This document shows positions 19,358-27,224 of a stretch of DNA of 64,000 bases, in pieces; positions within the stretch are counted from its first letter, which is position 1; every line of letters starts with the position of its first letter. The position numbers were made by a program, and so were the translations under genes. The DNA is from an uncultured Oscillospiraceae bacterium (GTDB taxonomy: Bacteria; Bacillota; Clostridia; Oscillospirales; Acutalibacteraceae): contig CASEMN010000002.1 in NCBI GenBank assembly GCA_949289045.1, positions 248,001 to 312,000 of the forward strand, written 5' to 3'. The notes beneath the pieces are model-generated. The model did not search any database, was not told the origin of the DNA, and was given only the letters and a program-made list of their open reading frames with translations.

Positions 19358-20551
19358 TCAGTCTTTGTCGTTGAGAGCAACGATACCGGGAAGGTCTTTA
19401 CCCTCAAGGAACTCAAGAGAAGCACCGCCGCCTGTGGAGATGTGAGACATCTTGTCAGCAAAGCCAAGCTTCTGAACAGCAGCAGCTGAGTCACCGCCGC
19501 CGATGATTGAAATAGCGCCGCTCTCAGCAACAGCCTTTGCAACAGCGATTGTACCGCTTGCAAAGTTATCCCACTCAGAAACGCCCATAGGTCCGTTCCA
19601 GATTACTGTGCCTGCATCCTTAACAGCGTCACAGAAGAGAGCCTGTGTCTTGGGTCCGATATCAAGTCCCATCCAGCCATCAGGAAGGTTATCGGAATCA
19701 ACAACCATTGCCTCTGTGTCGGGCTTGTACTCTTTACCAACTTTATTATCTACAGGGATAAGGAACTTAACGCCCTTAGCCTTTGCGTCTTCCATCATCT
19801 TCTTAGCGTCTTCAACTCTGTCGTCTTCGCAGATTGAAGTACCGATTGAGTAGCCAAGGCTCTTCATGAAAGTATAAGCCATACCGCCGCCGACGATAAG
19901 GGTGTCAACTTTATCAAGAAGGTTTGTGATAACGCCGATCTTGTCGGAAACCTTTGCACCGCCGAGGATAGCAACAAGAGGACGCTTGGGGTTAGCAAGA
20001 GCGCCGCCGATGAAAGCGATCTCTTTCTGAATAAGGAAGCCACATACTGCGGGAAGATAATCAGCAACACCTGTTGTAGAGCTGTGAGCTCTGTGAGCTG
20101 AACCGAAAGCATCGTTTACATAGATCTCTGCAAGAGAAGCAAGAGCCTTGCTGAACTCGGGATCATTCTTTGTCTCTTCCTTATGGAAACGGACGTTTTC
20201 AAGAAGCATAACTTCGCCGTCTTTAAGGTTTGCTGCAAGCTCTTTTGCACTTTCGCCAACAACATCTTTTGCCATTTTTACTTCACGGCCGAGAAGCTCG
20301 GAAAGACGTACGGCAACAGGAGCAAGAGAAAACTCAGGGTTAAACTCTCCCTTAGGTCTGCCAAGGTGTGAGCAGAGGATAACTCTTGCGTTATGGTTTA
20401 TAAGATATTCGATGGTGGGAAGAGAAGCGACAATTCTTTTATCGCTTGTAATAACTCCGTTTTCCATCTTTACGTTGAAGTCGCAGCGGACAAGCACACG
20501 CTTACCTGCAACGTCAATGTCTTCTACGGATTTCTTGTTGAGAACGTCCAT
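19358..20551 (-). CDS. pgk: Phosphoglycerate kinase
   Basis: A 397-residue two-domain kinase making ATP and 3-phosphoglycerate from 1,3-bisphosphoglycerate. The substrate-binding [12 protein letters not shown] and [12 protein letters not shown], the RAHSSTTG segment and the nucleotide-site GPMGV and GGGDSAAAV are intact. First gene of the operon; gapA, its usual partner, is not in this window. Confidence 0.97.
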   Translation of the reverse strand: MDVLNKKSVEDIDVAGKRVLVRCDFNVKMENGVITSDKRIVASLPTIEYLINHNARVILCSHLGRPKGEFNPEFSLAPVAVRLSELLGREVKMAKDVVGESAKELAANLKDGEVMLLENVRFHKEETKNDPEFSKALASLAEIYVNDAFGSAHRAHSSTTGVADYLPAVCGFLIQKEIAFIGGALANPKRPLVAILGGAKVSDKIGVITNLLDKVDTLIVGGGMAYTFMKSLGYSIGTSICEDDRVEDAKKMMEDAKAKGVKFLIPVDNKVGKEYKPDTEAMVVDSDNLPDGWMGLDIGPKTQALFCDAVKDAGTVIWNGPMGVSEWDNFASGTIAVAKAVAESGAISIIGGGDSAAAVQKLGFADKMSHISTGGGASLEFLEGKDLPGIVALNDKD

Positions 20552-20607
20552 TTAAATACATCCTTTCATTTATAGATAATAAAATAAATTAGTTTTTCAC
20601 CTTTAGT

Positions 20608-20636
20608 ATTTTATATCATAGCCGTAATTTTTGCAA
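20608..20636 (-). promoter_or_regulatory. Candidate promoter of pgk-tpiA-gpmI
   Basis: Minus strand: TTGCAA, 17 bases, TAAAAT (in a TATAAAAT context), about 57 bases before the pgk start codon. Confidence 0.5.
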
Positions 20637-20704
20637 GTAGCAAAGAGGACAACAAACCCTTTATTGTTTGTTAAAAAACTGTCATAGTAAGCAAAAGCCC
20701 TGAA

Positions 20705-21628
20705 TCAGTCTTTAAACAAATCAGTTGACAGGTATCTTTCGCCTGTATCGGGAAGAAGTACAACTATGCGTTTGCCCTTATTTTCAGGTCTTTTTGCAAG
20801 AAGTGAGGCGGCGTGAAGAGCAGCACCGGAAGAAATACCAACGAGCACTCCCTCTTTAGAAGCAGACTTTCTGGCAGCCTCATATGCCTCCTCTGTCTTA
20901 ACAGTTATTATTTCATCTATTAAAGCTGTATCAAGTATATCAGGAACAAAACCCGCTCCTATACCTTGAAGCTTGTGAGGGCCAGCTTTACCACCTGAAA
21001 GTACGGGAGAATCATAAGGCTCTACGGCTACAATTTTTATATCCGGATTATGCTTTTTTAAAGCTCTGCCGACGCCTGTAAGTGTTCCGCCTGTACCAAC
21101 AGCTGAAACAAAAATATCAACTTTTCCGTCGGTATCTTCCAGTATTTCTGGCCCTGTTGTTTTTTCATGGATTTCGGGGTTTGCCGGATTTACAAACTGT
21201 CCCGGAATAAAAGAGCCCTCAGTCTCAGCGGCAAGTTCATCGGCACGGCGGATTGCTCCGCCCATTCCCTCACTTGCAGGGGTCAAAACCAGCTCTGCTC
21301 CCAAAGCTGCAAGAAGAGCTCTTCTCTCTGCGCTCATGCTCTCAGGCATTGTAAGGATAAGTTTATATCCCTTTACGGCACAGGTAAATGCAAGACCCAC
21401 GCCTGTATTTCCGCTTGTAGGCTCTATAACAGTTGCTCCTTTTTTCAGAAGCCCTTTCTTTTCTGCATCTTCAATCATGGCAAAACCGACTCTGTCCTTG
21501 GCGCTTCCAAGGGGATTGAATGATTCCACCTTTGCCACAACCTCAGCTCCGTTTTCCGAAAAGCTGTTAAGGCGAACAAGAGGGGTTCTGCCGATAAGCT
21601 GTGTAATATTATCCGCTATTTTTTCCAT
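20705..21628 (-). CDS. cysK: Cysteine synthase (O-acetylserine sulfhydrylase)
   Basis: A 307-residue PLP enzyme that makes L-cysteine from O-acetylserine and sulfide. PLP Lys44 is in [12 protein letters not shown]; the substrate loop TSGNTG and the phosphate-binding GTGGTLTG are present. AAAGGAGAT precedes the ATG. It is the distal gene of a three-gene cluster with plsY and a nitroreductase; spacing of 33 bases to plsY suggests cotranscription. Confidence 0.95.
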   Translation of the reverse strand: MEKIADNITQLIGRTPLVRLNSFSENGAEVVAKVESFNPLGSAKDRVGFAMIEDAEKKGLLKKGATVIEPTSGNTGVGLAFTCAVKGYKLILTMPESMSAERRALLAALGAELVLTPASEGMGGAIRRADELAAETEGSFIPGQFVNPANPEIHEKTTGPEILEDTDGKVDIFVSAVGTGGTLTGVGRALKKHNPDIKIVAVEPYDSPVLSGGKAGPHKLQGIGAGFVPDILDTALIDEIITVKTEEAYEAARKSASKEGVLVGISSGAALHAASLLAKRPENKGKRIVVLLPDTGERYLSTDLFKD

Positions 21629-21661
21629 ATATAAATATCTCCTTTCGCTTATGTTCTTTAT

Positions 21662-22306
21662 TTATGATTTACTGCTTTTTTCTCCGATTTTTCTTTCCGT
21701 ACCTTTTACAAGACTTTTAATATTTCGTCTGTGGCGGAAAAATACCATAACTGTTATTACAGCGACAACTATATACATTTCAATAAGCTGAGGCTGGGAC
21801 AGATTCCATCTTCCCAAAAATCCGTAAATAATCACACCAACTAAAAATTCAGCCGCAAGAAGCAACGAACCTAAGGAAACATATTTAGTAATTCCAACAG
21901 CAGCGCCAAAGGTAGCCAAAGCTATAAGAGAAAGAAATGGGTCAAGGGTCAAAATAAGCCCCGCAGTAGAGGCAATCCCCTTTCCTCCGCGGAATTTAAG
22001 ATAAAATGGGTAATTGTGTCCCAAAACCACACCTAAGCCGGTATAAACCGTCAACAAGGGCTTTATGTCACCGTATTCTCCTGAAAAAATCAGCCTAACT
22101 GTGACCACTGCAAGAACACACTTAAAGCAGTCACCTACAAAGGTTATAATTCCCGCCTTTGTTCCAAGGGTTCTAAGGGCATTGGTCGTTCCTGCGTTTC
22201 CGCTTCCATGCTCTCTTATGTCAATTCCCTTGAATTTTCCGTAAATATATCCCGTTTGAAAAAGTCCGAAAATATATCCTATAAGAATACAAAGCAAACG
22301 TATCAT
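21662..22306 (-). CDS. plsY: Acyl-phosphate:glycerol-3-phosphate acyltransferase
   Basis: A 214-residue membrane enzyme with about five transmembrane segments that transfers an acyl group from acyl-phosphate to glycerol 3-phosphate, the first step of phospholipid synthesis. The three PlsY motifs are seen: GSGNAGTTNALRTLG, GHNYPFYLKFRGGKG (GHxxxxxxxFxGGKG) and a late arginine-rich loop. AAAGGAGGG precedes the start. Confidence 0.93.
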   Translation of the reverse strand: MIRLLCILIGYIFGLFQTGYIYGKFKGIDIREHGSGNAGTTNALRTLGTKAGIITFVGDCFKCVLAVVTVRLIFSGEYGDIKPLLTVYTGLGVVLGHNYPFYLKFRGGKGIASTAGLILTLDPFLSLIALATFGAAVGITKYVSLGSLLLAAEFLVGVIIYGFLGRWNLSQPQLIEMYIVVAVITVMVFFRHRRNIKSLVKGTERKIGEKSSKS

Positions 22307-22321
22307 GCATTCCCTCCTTTA

Positions 22322-22861
22322 TCAGTCAAATTTTACTATTTCCTCAAAATCTTTTCTTGTCTTCGGTCTAAGTTTATCATCATCAGCTGCATATCCAACG
22401 CATATTACAAGCCTTACACGTTTATTCTTCGGTATATCCAGAAGTTCTTTTATTTTGCCCTCGTCAAAGCATCCTGTGATGCAGGTTGAAAGCCCCATAT
22501 CGCAGGCAGCAAGACAAAAATGAGCCGCCGCTATTCCTATATCTATTGAGGCATATTCCTGAGAGCCCAGTTTTCCGGCAATTCTCGCAATAAGCTTTGC
22601 CTTCTCCTCAACTACAACTACAAAAGCGGGACATTTTTCAGCAAATTTATTTAAACCGAACTTTTGAAGATATAATCCCATAAGCTTTGCTTTATCGTGA
22701 GACAAAACTCCATGAAAGCTCCAGGGCTGTGAATTGCAGGCTGACGGCGCAATTCTCGCCGCTTCAAGACATGCCGTAAGCTCCTCACGGTTCACCTTTT
22801 TATCGGGATTATAATTACGACAGCTCTGCCTTGCTGAAGCAAGAGAGTAAAATGAATCCAT
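22322..22861 (-). CDS. Nitroreductase-family FMN oxidoreductase
   Basis: A 179-residue protein with the nitroreductase fold: ARQSCRNYNPDKKV near the N-terminus binds FMN, APSACNSQPW follows, and the C-terminal LVICVGYAADD matches the family. Such proteins use FMN and NAD(P)H; the physiological substrate is unknown. It starts the putative nitroreductase-plsY-cysK cluster, 15 bases before plsY. Confidence 0.85.
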   Translation of the reverse strand: MDSFYSLASARQSCRNYNPDKKVNREELTACLEAARIAPSACNSQPWSFHGVLSHDKAKLMGLYLQKFGLNKFAEKCPAFVVVVEEKAKLIARIAGKLGSQEYASIDIGIAAAHFCLAACDMGLSTCITGCFDEGKIKELLDIPKNKRVRLVICVGYAADDDKLRPKTRKDFEEIVKFD

Positions 22862-22989
22862 AAAAATCCTCCTAACAGAAAACTATGCATAATGTTCTTC
22901 CATTTTTAACTAACAGATACATTATGACACAAAGGAGAATTCAGGGCAATAAAAAATTTAAATCAGCCGTTTTATTTCATCCCATGGCT

Positions 22990-23511
22990 TTAGATTTGTA
23001 TTATTCCGCCTTTACAAAGGCCACATGCGGCAACTACAGCACATACCTCTAAAAGCTCATAGGATGACTCCCATATATCCGGAGAAGTCTCAACAGTTAT
23101 CTCGCTTATTTCGGCGGTGGTTCCGTCTGCACAGATAAATGGGTGCTGTATACTGACACAGGGACATGGAGTTTCGGTGCTTGAAAGAGAAATACTGCAT
23201 TTCTCCGAAAACCCATATGTTATGCAGTTCAAACCTACAGGTAAATCGGGAGAAACAATAACAATATCGCTGTTTTCCGTACAGTCGATTTTTTTTGCAT
23301 CTTCGGAGGACTTCAAAAATACAACACAGTTTGGAGAAAAAATTTTCGGAAGCGTTTTCCAGTGAGAAACAGAAAAACAAAGTTTACCGGTTGAGTGAAA
23401 AGTAAAAGTTTTGTCTGTAATATGAATAACTCCTCCATAATTAGAAAGAGCACGGCAAATTTTAAGACCTACTCCGCCGCAGTCGTCTCCGATAAGAAAT
23501 ATGTTCACCAT
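22990..23511 (-). CDS. Protein of unknown function, Cys-rich
   Basis: A 173-residue protein I do not recognise. The N-terminus IFLIGDDCGGVGLKICRALSNYGG looks like a Rossmann-type beta-alpha unit. There are eleven cysteines, with PCPC and a CAVVAACGLCKGG tail. No signal peptide. Ribosome site is weak (AAGGTG). It lies between thiC and the nitroreductase cluster, with no clear functional context. Confidence 0.5.
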   Translation of the reverse strand: MVNIFLIGDDCGGVGLKICRALSNYGGVIHITDKTFTFHSTGKLCFSVSHWKTLPKIFSPNCVVFLKSSEDAKKIDCTENSDIVIVSPDLPVGLNCITYGFSEKCSISLSSTETPCPCVSIQHPFICADGTTAEISEITVETSPDIWESSYELLEVCAVVAACGLCKGGIIQI

Positions 23512-23642
23512 TTTTGCAGCACCTTCTCTTTCGTGGTTTTATTAACCTAATCCCAAAATATTTTTTGTTTTGCTTTGCCTTTTATTCTCAGCACAAGGTA
23601 AAATTTTCAAAATTCATTTATAAATATCAAGCGAAAGAAAAA

Positions 23643-23667
23643 ACCGCAGAGTTTTAATCTCTGCGGT
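23643..23667 (-). terminator. Terminator of thiC
   Basis: ACCGCAGAG and CTCTGCGGT pair with a seven-base loop, followed on the minus strand by TTTTTTC. Confidence 0.85.
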
Positions 23668-23699
23668 AAATTTTAACTTTCAGGTTTTCAAAGTGTATT

Positions 23700-25013
23700 T
23701 TATTTCTCTGTGCAGAACTCTACCTTTTTACCTTCTAAAATCATATTTGTAGTACGTACAGCACACATCTTTCCGCACATGGAGCAGGTATGTCTTTCTG
23801 AGGGAGGTGTACTTTCAAAATATTCCCTTGCCTTGTCGGGATCCAAAGCCAAGGAGAACATCTCATCCCAGTCAACACGATGACGGGCATCTGACATTTT
23901 ATTATCTATATCTCTCGCACCGGGAATGCCTTTTGCAATATCTGCTGCATGAGCGGCGATAAGACTTGCGATGATTCCCTCTTTAACGTCGTTTACATCG
24001 GGCAGACGAAGATGCTCCGCCGGAGTTACATAGCAGAGGAAATCTGCTCCGCTTGCAGCGGCAATGGCTCCTCCAATAGCTGATGTAATATGGTCATATC
24101 CGGGAGCTATATCAGTTACAAGTGGTCCGAGAACATAGAAAGGAGCGTTGTGGCAAAGTCTCTTTTCAAGAGCCATGTTTGCGGCAATCTCGTCCATAGC
24201 CATATGTCCCGGTCCCTCTACCATTACCTGTACATCCTTTTCCCATGCTCGTTTTGTAAGGTTGCCAAGCTCAATAAGCTCGCCTATCTGTGCAGCGTCG
24301 GTGCTGTCATCAATGCATCCGGGACGAAGGGCATCACCAAGGCTTATAGTAACATCATATTCTCTGAGAATTTCAAGAACCTCATCGTAATACTCAAAGA
24401 AGGGGTTTTCATTGCCTGTCATCTCCATCCAAGCGAAAAGCAGAGAACCGCCTCTTGAAACTATGTTCATTCTTCTGCCTTCACGGCGGAAAGCCTCAAC
24501 GCTGCGTCTGTTTATACCGGCGTGGATTGTCATAAAGTCAACGCCCTCTTCGGCATGAGCTCTTATTACCTTGAGGAAGTCCTGAGCGGATATTTCAAGC
24601 AAATCCTTATCGAGATATCCTATTGCATCATACATGGGAACTGTGCCAATCATGGCAGGAGATTTCGCAGTAAGCTCACGGCGGAAAGTATTAGTCTTTC
24701 CGTAGTTGCTCAAATCCATTATGGCATGAGCTCCGTATTTTATTGCCATATCAACTTTTTCCATTTCTACGGAATAGTCCTTGCAGTCGCCGGAGATACC
24801 CAGATTTACGTTTATTTTCGTTTTAAGTCCCTTACCTACTCCTTCGGGAGAAAGGGATTTGTGATTGATATTTGCGGGAATGGCTACTTCACCTTTTGCT
24901 ACAAGAGCCATTACCTTTTCAGCCGGAAGATTTTCCTTTTTGGCCACCGCTTCAATTTCAGGAGTAATTATCCCCTTTTTTGCCGCTTCCATTTGCGTTT
25001 TGTAGTTTCTCAT
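23700..25013 (-). CDS. thiC: Phosphomethylpyrimidine synthase
   Basis: A 437-residue radical-SAM enzyme converting aminoimidazole ribotide to HMP phosphate in thiamine synthesis. The C-terminal iron-sulfur motif CSMCGKMC is present, as are [18 protein letters not shown] and [11 protein letters not shown]. The frame is open to 25067, but AAAGGA before the ATG at 25013, and the regulatory hairpin lying in the longer version, show that translation starts at MRNYKTQ. Lacks the long N-terminal extension of plant and proteobacterial ThiC, as usual in Clostridia. Controlled by the upstream TPP riboswitch. Confidence 0.95.
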   Translation of the reverse strand: MRNYKTQMEAAKKGIITPEIEAVAKKENLPAEKVMALVAKGEVAIPANINHKSLSPEGVGKGLKTKINVNLGISGDCKDYSVEMEKVDMAIKYGAHAIMDLSNYGKTNTFRRELTAKSPAMIGTVPMYDAIGYLDKDLLEISAQDFLKVIRAHAEEGVDFMTIHAGINRRSVEAFRREGRRMNIVSRGGSLLFAWMEMTGNENPFFEYYDEVLEILREYDVTISLGDALRPGCIDDSTDAAQIGELIELGNLTKRAWEKDVQVMVEGPGHMAMDEIAANMALEKRLCHNAPFYVLGPLVTDIAPGYDHITSAIGGAIAAASGADFLCYVTPAEHLRLPDVNDVKEGIIASLIAAHAADIAKGIPGARDIDNKMSDARHRVDWDEMFSLALDPDKAREYFESTPPSERHTCSMCGKMCAVRTTNMILEGKKVEFCTEK

Positions 25014-25055
25014 ATCTTTTTTCCTTTCTTTCGGATATCGCTTTTTGCGGCAAAA

Positions 25056-25080
25056 GAAAAACGACACCTGACAGGTGCCG
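25056..25080 (-). terminator. Riboswitch expression-platform terminator
   Basis: CGGCACCT and AGGTGTCG form an eight-bp stem (one G-U) directly followed by TTTTTC on the minus strand, between the TPP aptamer and thiC. It suggests control by transcription termination. Confidence 0.75.
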
Positions 25081-25093
25081 TACTAAAAAGCTG

Positions 25094-25167
25094 CTCCCTA
25101 CGCCAGTGTTAACTAACAGGTTCAAAGGGTCAGGTTTTAACCTTCTCAACTCCAAAGAGTCCCCCCG
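25094..25167 (-). ncRNA. TPP riboswitch (THI element)
   Basis: The minus strand contains the conserved TPP aptamer blocks: GGGGGGACTC, GTTGAGA (CUGAGA-like), ACCCTTTGAACCTG and GGCGTAGGGA, in the correct order and spacing. Binding of thiamine pyrophosphate should favour the following terminator and shut off thiC. Confidence 0.93.
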
Positions 25168-25188
25168 CAAACAATATCCTTTTTTGTA

Positions 25189-25217
25189 ATTTTATCCTGT
25201 TTTCCTCTTTATGTCAA
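25189..25217 (-). promoter_or_regulatory. Promoter of the thiC riboswitch leader
   Basis: Minus strand: TTGACA, 17 bases, TAAAAT, starting transcription just upstream of the aptamer. Confidence 0.8.
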
Positions 25218-25280
25218 TAATCAAGATAAAAACAAACGGAAATTTATTAATTTTGATATAAACTTTTACCTAAAACAAAA

Positions 25281-25303
25281 GGCGTGAACTATATGCTCAC
25301 ACC
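25281..25303 (-). terminator. Terminator of a small minus-strand unit
   Basis: GGTGTGA and TCACGCC (one G-U) form a hairpin followed on the minus strand by TTTTGTTTT. It would end a short transcript covering about 25300-25560. Confidence 0.55.
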
Positions 25304-25438
25304 GTCTGAAGAAAATCACCTTTCACTTTATACTCGTCATCCATGGGATAAGAACTTCTTTGTAATGTTGTTTTCTGCTTCAAAATAATGGATACCGCAC
25401 CGGTTTAATATCATTAAATATTGCCGCCGTAAATTTAA

Positions 25439-25546
25439 GCCATTGTCCCCCTGACCTGACCAACAGCAATTGCAGCTTTTAACGGTTCTCCGTATAAAGG
25501 CAATATTTTTCCAAAAGCACCCCATATGCCAATCCACATTATACAA
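25439..25546 (-). CDS. Possible short peptide or gene remnant
   Basis: A 35-codon minus-strand frame beginning about 25522 at MWIGIWGAFGK, or about 25543 at MEDGGCIM, preceded by GGAGG and ending at TAA. It is Gly/Ile-rich and hydrophobic. Further along the strand a second short frame ends at a hairpin terminator (25281-25303). This could be a tiny peptide gene or a decayed gene. I recognise no family; boundaries are approximate. Confidence 0.25.
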
Positions 25547-25629
25547 CCTCCATCCTCCATTTAATACACTATTATCTGCACGGCATATGCTTCATGCTCT
25601 CTAAATAATACAACGATTTAAATATAGGT

Positions 25630-25650
25630 TTTGTGACAAAACGTCACAAA
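25630..25650. repeat. Inverted repeat TTTGTGAC-N5-GTCACAAA
   Basis: A perfect 8+8 inverted repeat between the small minus-strand unit and the spoIIID promoter region. It looks like an operator for a dimeric regulator. It resembles a CRP/FNR box, but the spacing between TGTGA and TCACA is seven, not six. Confidence 0.45.
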
Positions 25651-25802
25651 TAAATGAAATTTTATGCATAATTAATGCATATTAAAAGCATATTTTCATT
25701 TTACCCTTTATTGACCCTCTTTTTTCATATGTATAACATCAGTTTCGTTTACATATAGATTAGTGGAACATCACCGATAACGGCAGACAAGGAGGGTCAG
25801 TT

Positions 25803-25934
25803 TTGAAAGGCATTGTCGAAGAAAGAGCTGTTTTGCTTGGAGAATATATAATTGAAAACGAAGCAACGGTGCGAGCTGCAGCCAAAAAATTTGGAGTAAG
25901 TAAATCTACAGTACATACAGATGTGATAAAATAG
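25803..25934 (+). pseudogene. spoIIID: spoIIID, 5' part (interrupted by the mobile element)
   Basis: Codons 1-41 encode the N-terminal half of SpoIIID, the mother-cell transcription factor of sporulation that tunes sigma-E-dependent genes. The segment TVRAAAKKFGVSKSTVHTDV is the diagnostic helix-turn-helix. It starts at TTG with AAGGAGGG before it. After GAT-GTG the element supplies ATA-AAA-TAG, so translation stops after two foreign residues and the basic C-terminal DNA-binding half is missing. The remaining 45 codons are at 39181-39318 in the same orientation; joining them at GATGTG restores an 86-residue protein in frame. Confidence 0.93.
25920..25925. other. attL core of the element (GATGTG)
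   Basis: Left junction. GATGTG also occurs at the right junction (39175-39180). The host sequence runs up to this site in spoIIID and the element begins after it. Large serine recombinases of the TnpX/TndX type exchange at a GA dinucleotide, which this core contains. Confidence 0.8.
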
Positions 25935-25982
25935 AACGGTTCGTTTGGGTAATAGATTAAGAAAACCAAGGAGGAACGAACC

Positions 25983-26372
25983 ATGAAGGAATTGAAAGAG
26001 CGAACAACAGCAAATGGCATGGAGTATGTCCTGGTCGGCGACTACTACATTCCTGACTTACAGCTACCAGAAGAAACCCGCCCTATTGGGATTTGGGGGC
26101 GGATACACAAAGATTATTTGGAGCAGCATCATCCAGTTCTGTATAATGACCTGATTTTGACCGGCAAGCTCTGGACATATCTGGCTGATCTGAATGAGCA
26201 GGCACAAAATCGGCTGGATTGTATTATTGCCCAGATGAAAGAAACAGAGGGAATCACAGAAAAACTGAAATCCCAGGATCAGATGGCATGGGTCAGAGCT
26301 ATGAACAGCATCCGCAGTCGTGCAGAGGAAATCATCCTCCGGGAGCTGATCTACGAAGAGGATGCTGTATGA
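25983..26372 (+). CDS. TnpV-family transposon protein
   Basis: A 129-residue protein like TnpV of the Tn4451 family, found at the end of clostridial mobilizable elements. Marks are GDYYIPDLQLPEE, IGIWGRIHKDYLEQHHPVLYN and TGKLWTYLADLNEQAQNRL. Its function is unknown. AAGGAGGAACG precedes the ATG. Overlaps the next gene by four bases. First gene inside the left boundary. Confidence 0.85.
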   Translation: MKELKERTTANGMEYVLVGDYYIPDLQLPEETRPIGIWGRIHKDYLEQHHPVLYNDLILTGKLWTYLADLNEQAQNRLDCIIAQMKETEGITEKLKSQDQMAWVRAMNSIRSRAEEIILRELIYEEDAV

Positions 26373-26632
26373 GGATTTTAGAAGAATTCTGGTATGGTAA
26401 TATTGAGCCGACGGAATACGATACAATCGCCTGCAAGGAATACAAAGAAGTACTCCGTTTGATTACCAGGAACGAGGAAAAACTTCTCGCTACCATGACA
26501 GATGAGCAAAAGGAATTGTTCTCCCGGTACATGGAAGCAGTACATGAACATCAAACCATGGCAGAATGCCTGCTATTCCAGAGTAGCTTTAAGCTGGGGG
26601 CCAGGATGATGGTTGAGGTCATGACAGAATAA
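26369..26632 (+). CDS. DUF6809-like small element protein
   Basis: An 87-residue acidic helical protein (MRILEEFWYGNIEPTE start) commonly paired with TnpV in clostridial elements. The ATG lies within ATGA, overlapping the tnpV stop, which implies translational coupling. Contains EEKLLATMTDEQKELFSRYMEA, likely a helical bundle. Function unknown. A strong terminator follows. Confidence 0.7.
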   Translation: MRILEEFWYGNIEPTEYDTIACKEYKEVLRLITRNEEKLLATMTDEQKELFSRYMEAVHEHQTMAECLLFQSSFKLGARMMVEVMTE

Positions 26633-26647
26633 TTTATGCATAGAGTC

Positions 26648-26684
26648 AGAGCCGGACTTCTTTAACGAAGTCCGGCTCTTTAGA
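26648..26684 (+). terminator. Terminator after tnpV unit
   Basis: AGAGCCGGACTTC and GAAGTCCGGCTCT form a perfect 13-bp stem with a six-base loop and a short T run. Confidence 0.85.
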
Positions 26685-26732
26685 GTTTCACAAATTGAGA
26701 TTCATCTACTCGATAATTGATGGCAAATCGTC

Positions 26733-26762
26733 TTGACGATTAAAATTCAGATGTGTTATTAT
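26733..26762 (+). promoter_or_regulatory. Promoter of the defence operon
   Basis: TTGACG, 18 bases, TATTAT; the -10 overlaps the first bases of a 34-bp perfect palindrome. Confidence 0.65.
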
Positions 26763-26794
26763 AGTGTTAGCTGTTAATTAACAGCTAACACTAT
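26761..26794. promoter_or_regulatory. 34-bp perfect palindrome, candidate operator of the XRE regulator
   Basis: Each arm reads ATAGTGTTAGCTGTTAA and its exact complement, with no spacer. It covers the end of the -10 and the expected transcription start, just before the ribosome site of the XRE gene at 26811. This is the expected layout of an autorepressor or restriction-modification control-protein site. Confidence 0.75.
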
Positions 26795-26810
26795 GAAGGG
26801 AGGAATATCA

Positions 26811-27224
26811 ATGGCTGTATCAGCTGCCGATAAGAAGAAACTCGGCAAGTGGATCAAGCAATCAAGAGAAAAGAAGCAACCGCATCTTTCGCAAAGGCAA
26901 CTGGCGCTGGCTGTTGATATCACCAATGCATCTCTCAGCTCGATTGAGAGCGGTGTGATTTTCCCCTCTGAGGAAGTGTTTCTAAAGTTATTAGAGAAGC
27001 TTCAGCCACCTCCTGAACTGCGTGAAAAGATGTTGATCCTTTTCGCAAATGCAAAGGGAACGCCACCACCAGATATAAACGCAGAACTCAGTAGAAAGCC
27101 CAAACTATGGGGCCTGATAAGACAACTAATCGCAGTAGACCCCTCAGAAGAACAAGTTATACAAATCGAGCAACTTATTTGTGCGGGTACCGCATCAGGA
27201 GGAAATAAAAATGACATTGAATGA
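26811..27224 (+). CDS. XRE-family regulator of the defence operon
   Basis: A 137-residue protein with an N-terminal helix-turn-helix (HLSQRQLALAVDITNASLSSIESGVIFPSEEVFLKLLEKL) and a short C-terminal tail rich in charged residues. GGGAGG precedes the ATG at 26811; an earlier in-frame ATG at 26793 lies in the operator and is rejected. It overlaps the methylase gene by 14 bases. Probably controls the operon through the palindrome at 26761, in the manner of restriction-modification C proteins, delaying nuclease production until DNA is methylated; that timing role is inference. Confidence 0.8.
   Translation: MAVSAADKKKLGKWIKQSREKKQPHLSQRQLALAVDITNASLSSIESGVIFPSEEVFLKLLEKLQPPPELREKMLILFANAKGTPPPDINAELSRKPKLWGLIRQLIAVDPSEEQVIQIEQLICAGTASGGNKNDIE

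Noticed and set aside
25630..25650. CRP or FNR binding box
   Set aside because: TGTGA and TCACA are separated by seven bases, not six, and Clostridia rarely use CRP; kept only as an inverted repeat.
25735..25802. Sigma-E promoter for spoIIID
   Set aside because: CATATAGA near 25751 resembles a -10, but the spacing and -35 do not fit the consensus well enough to annotate.
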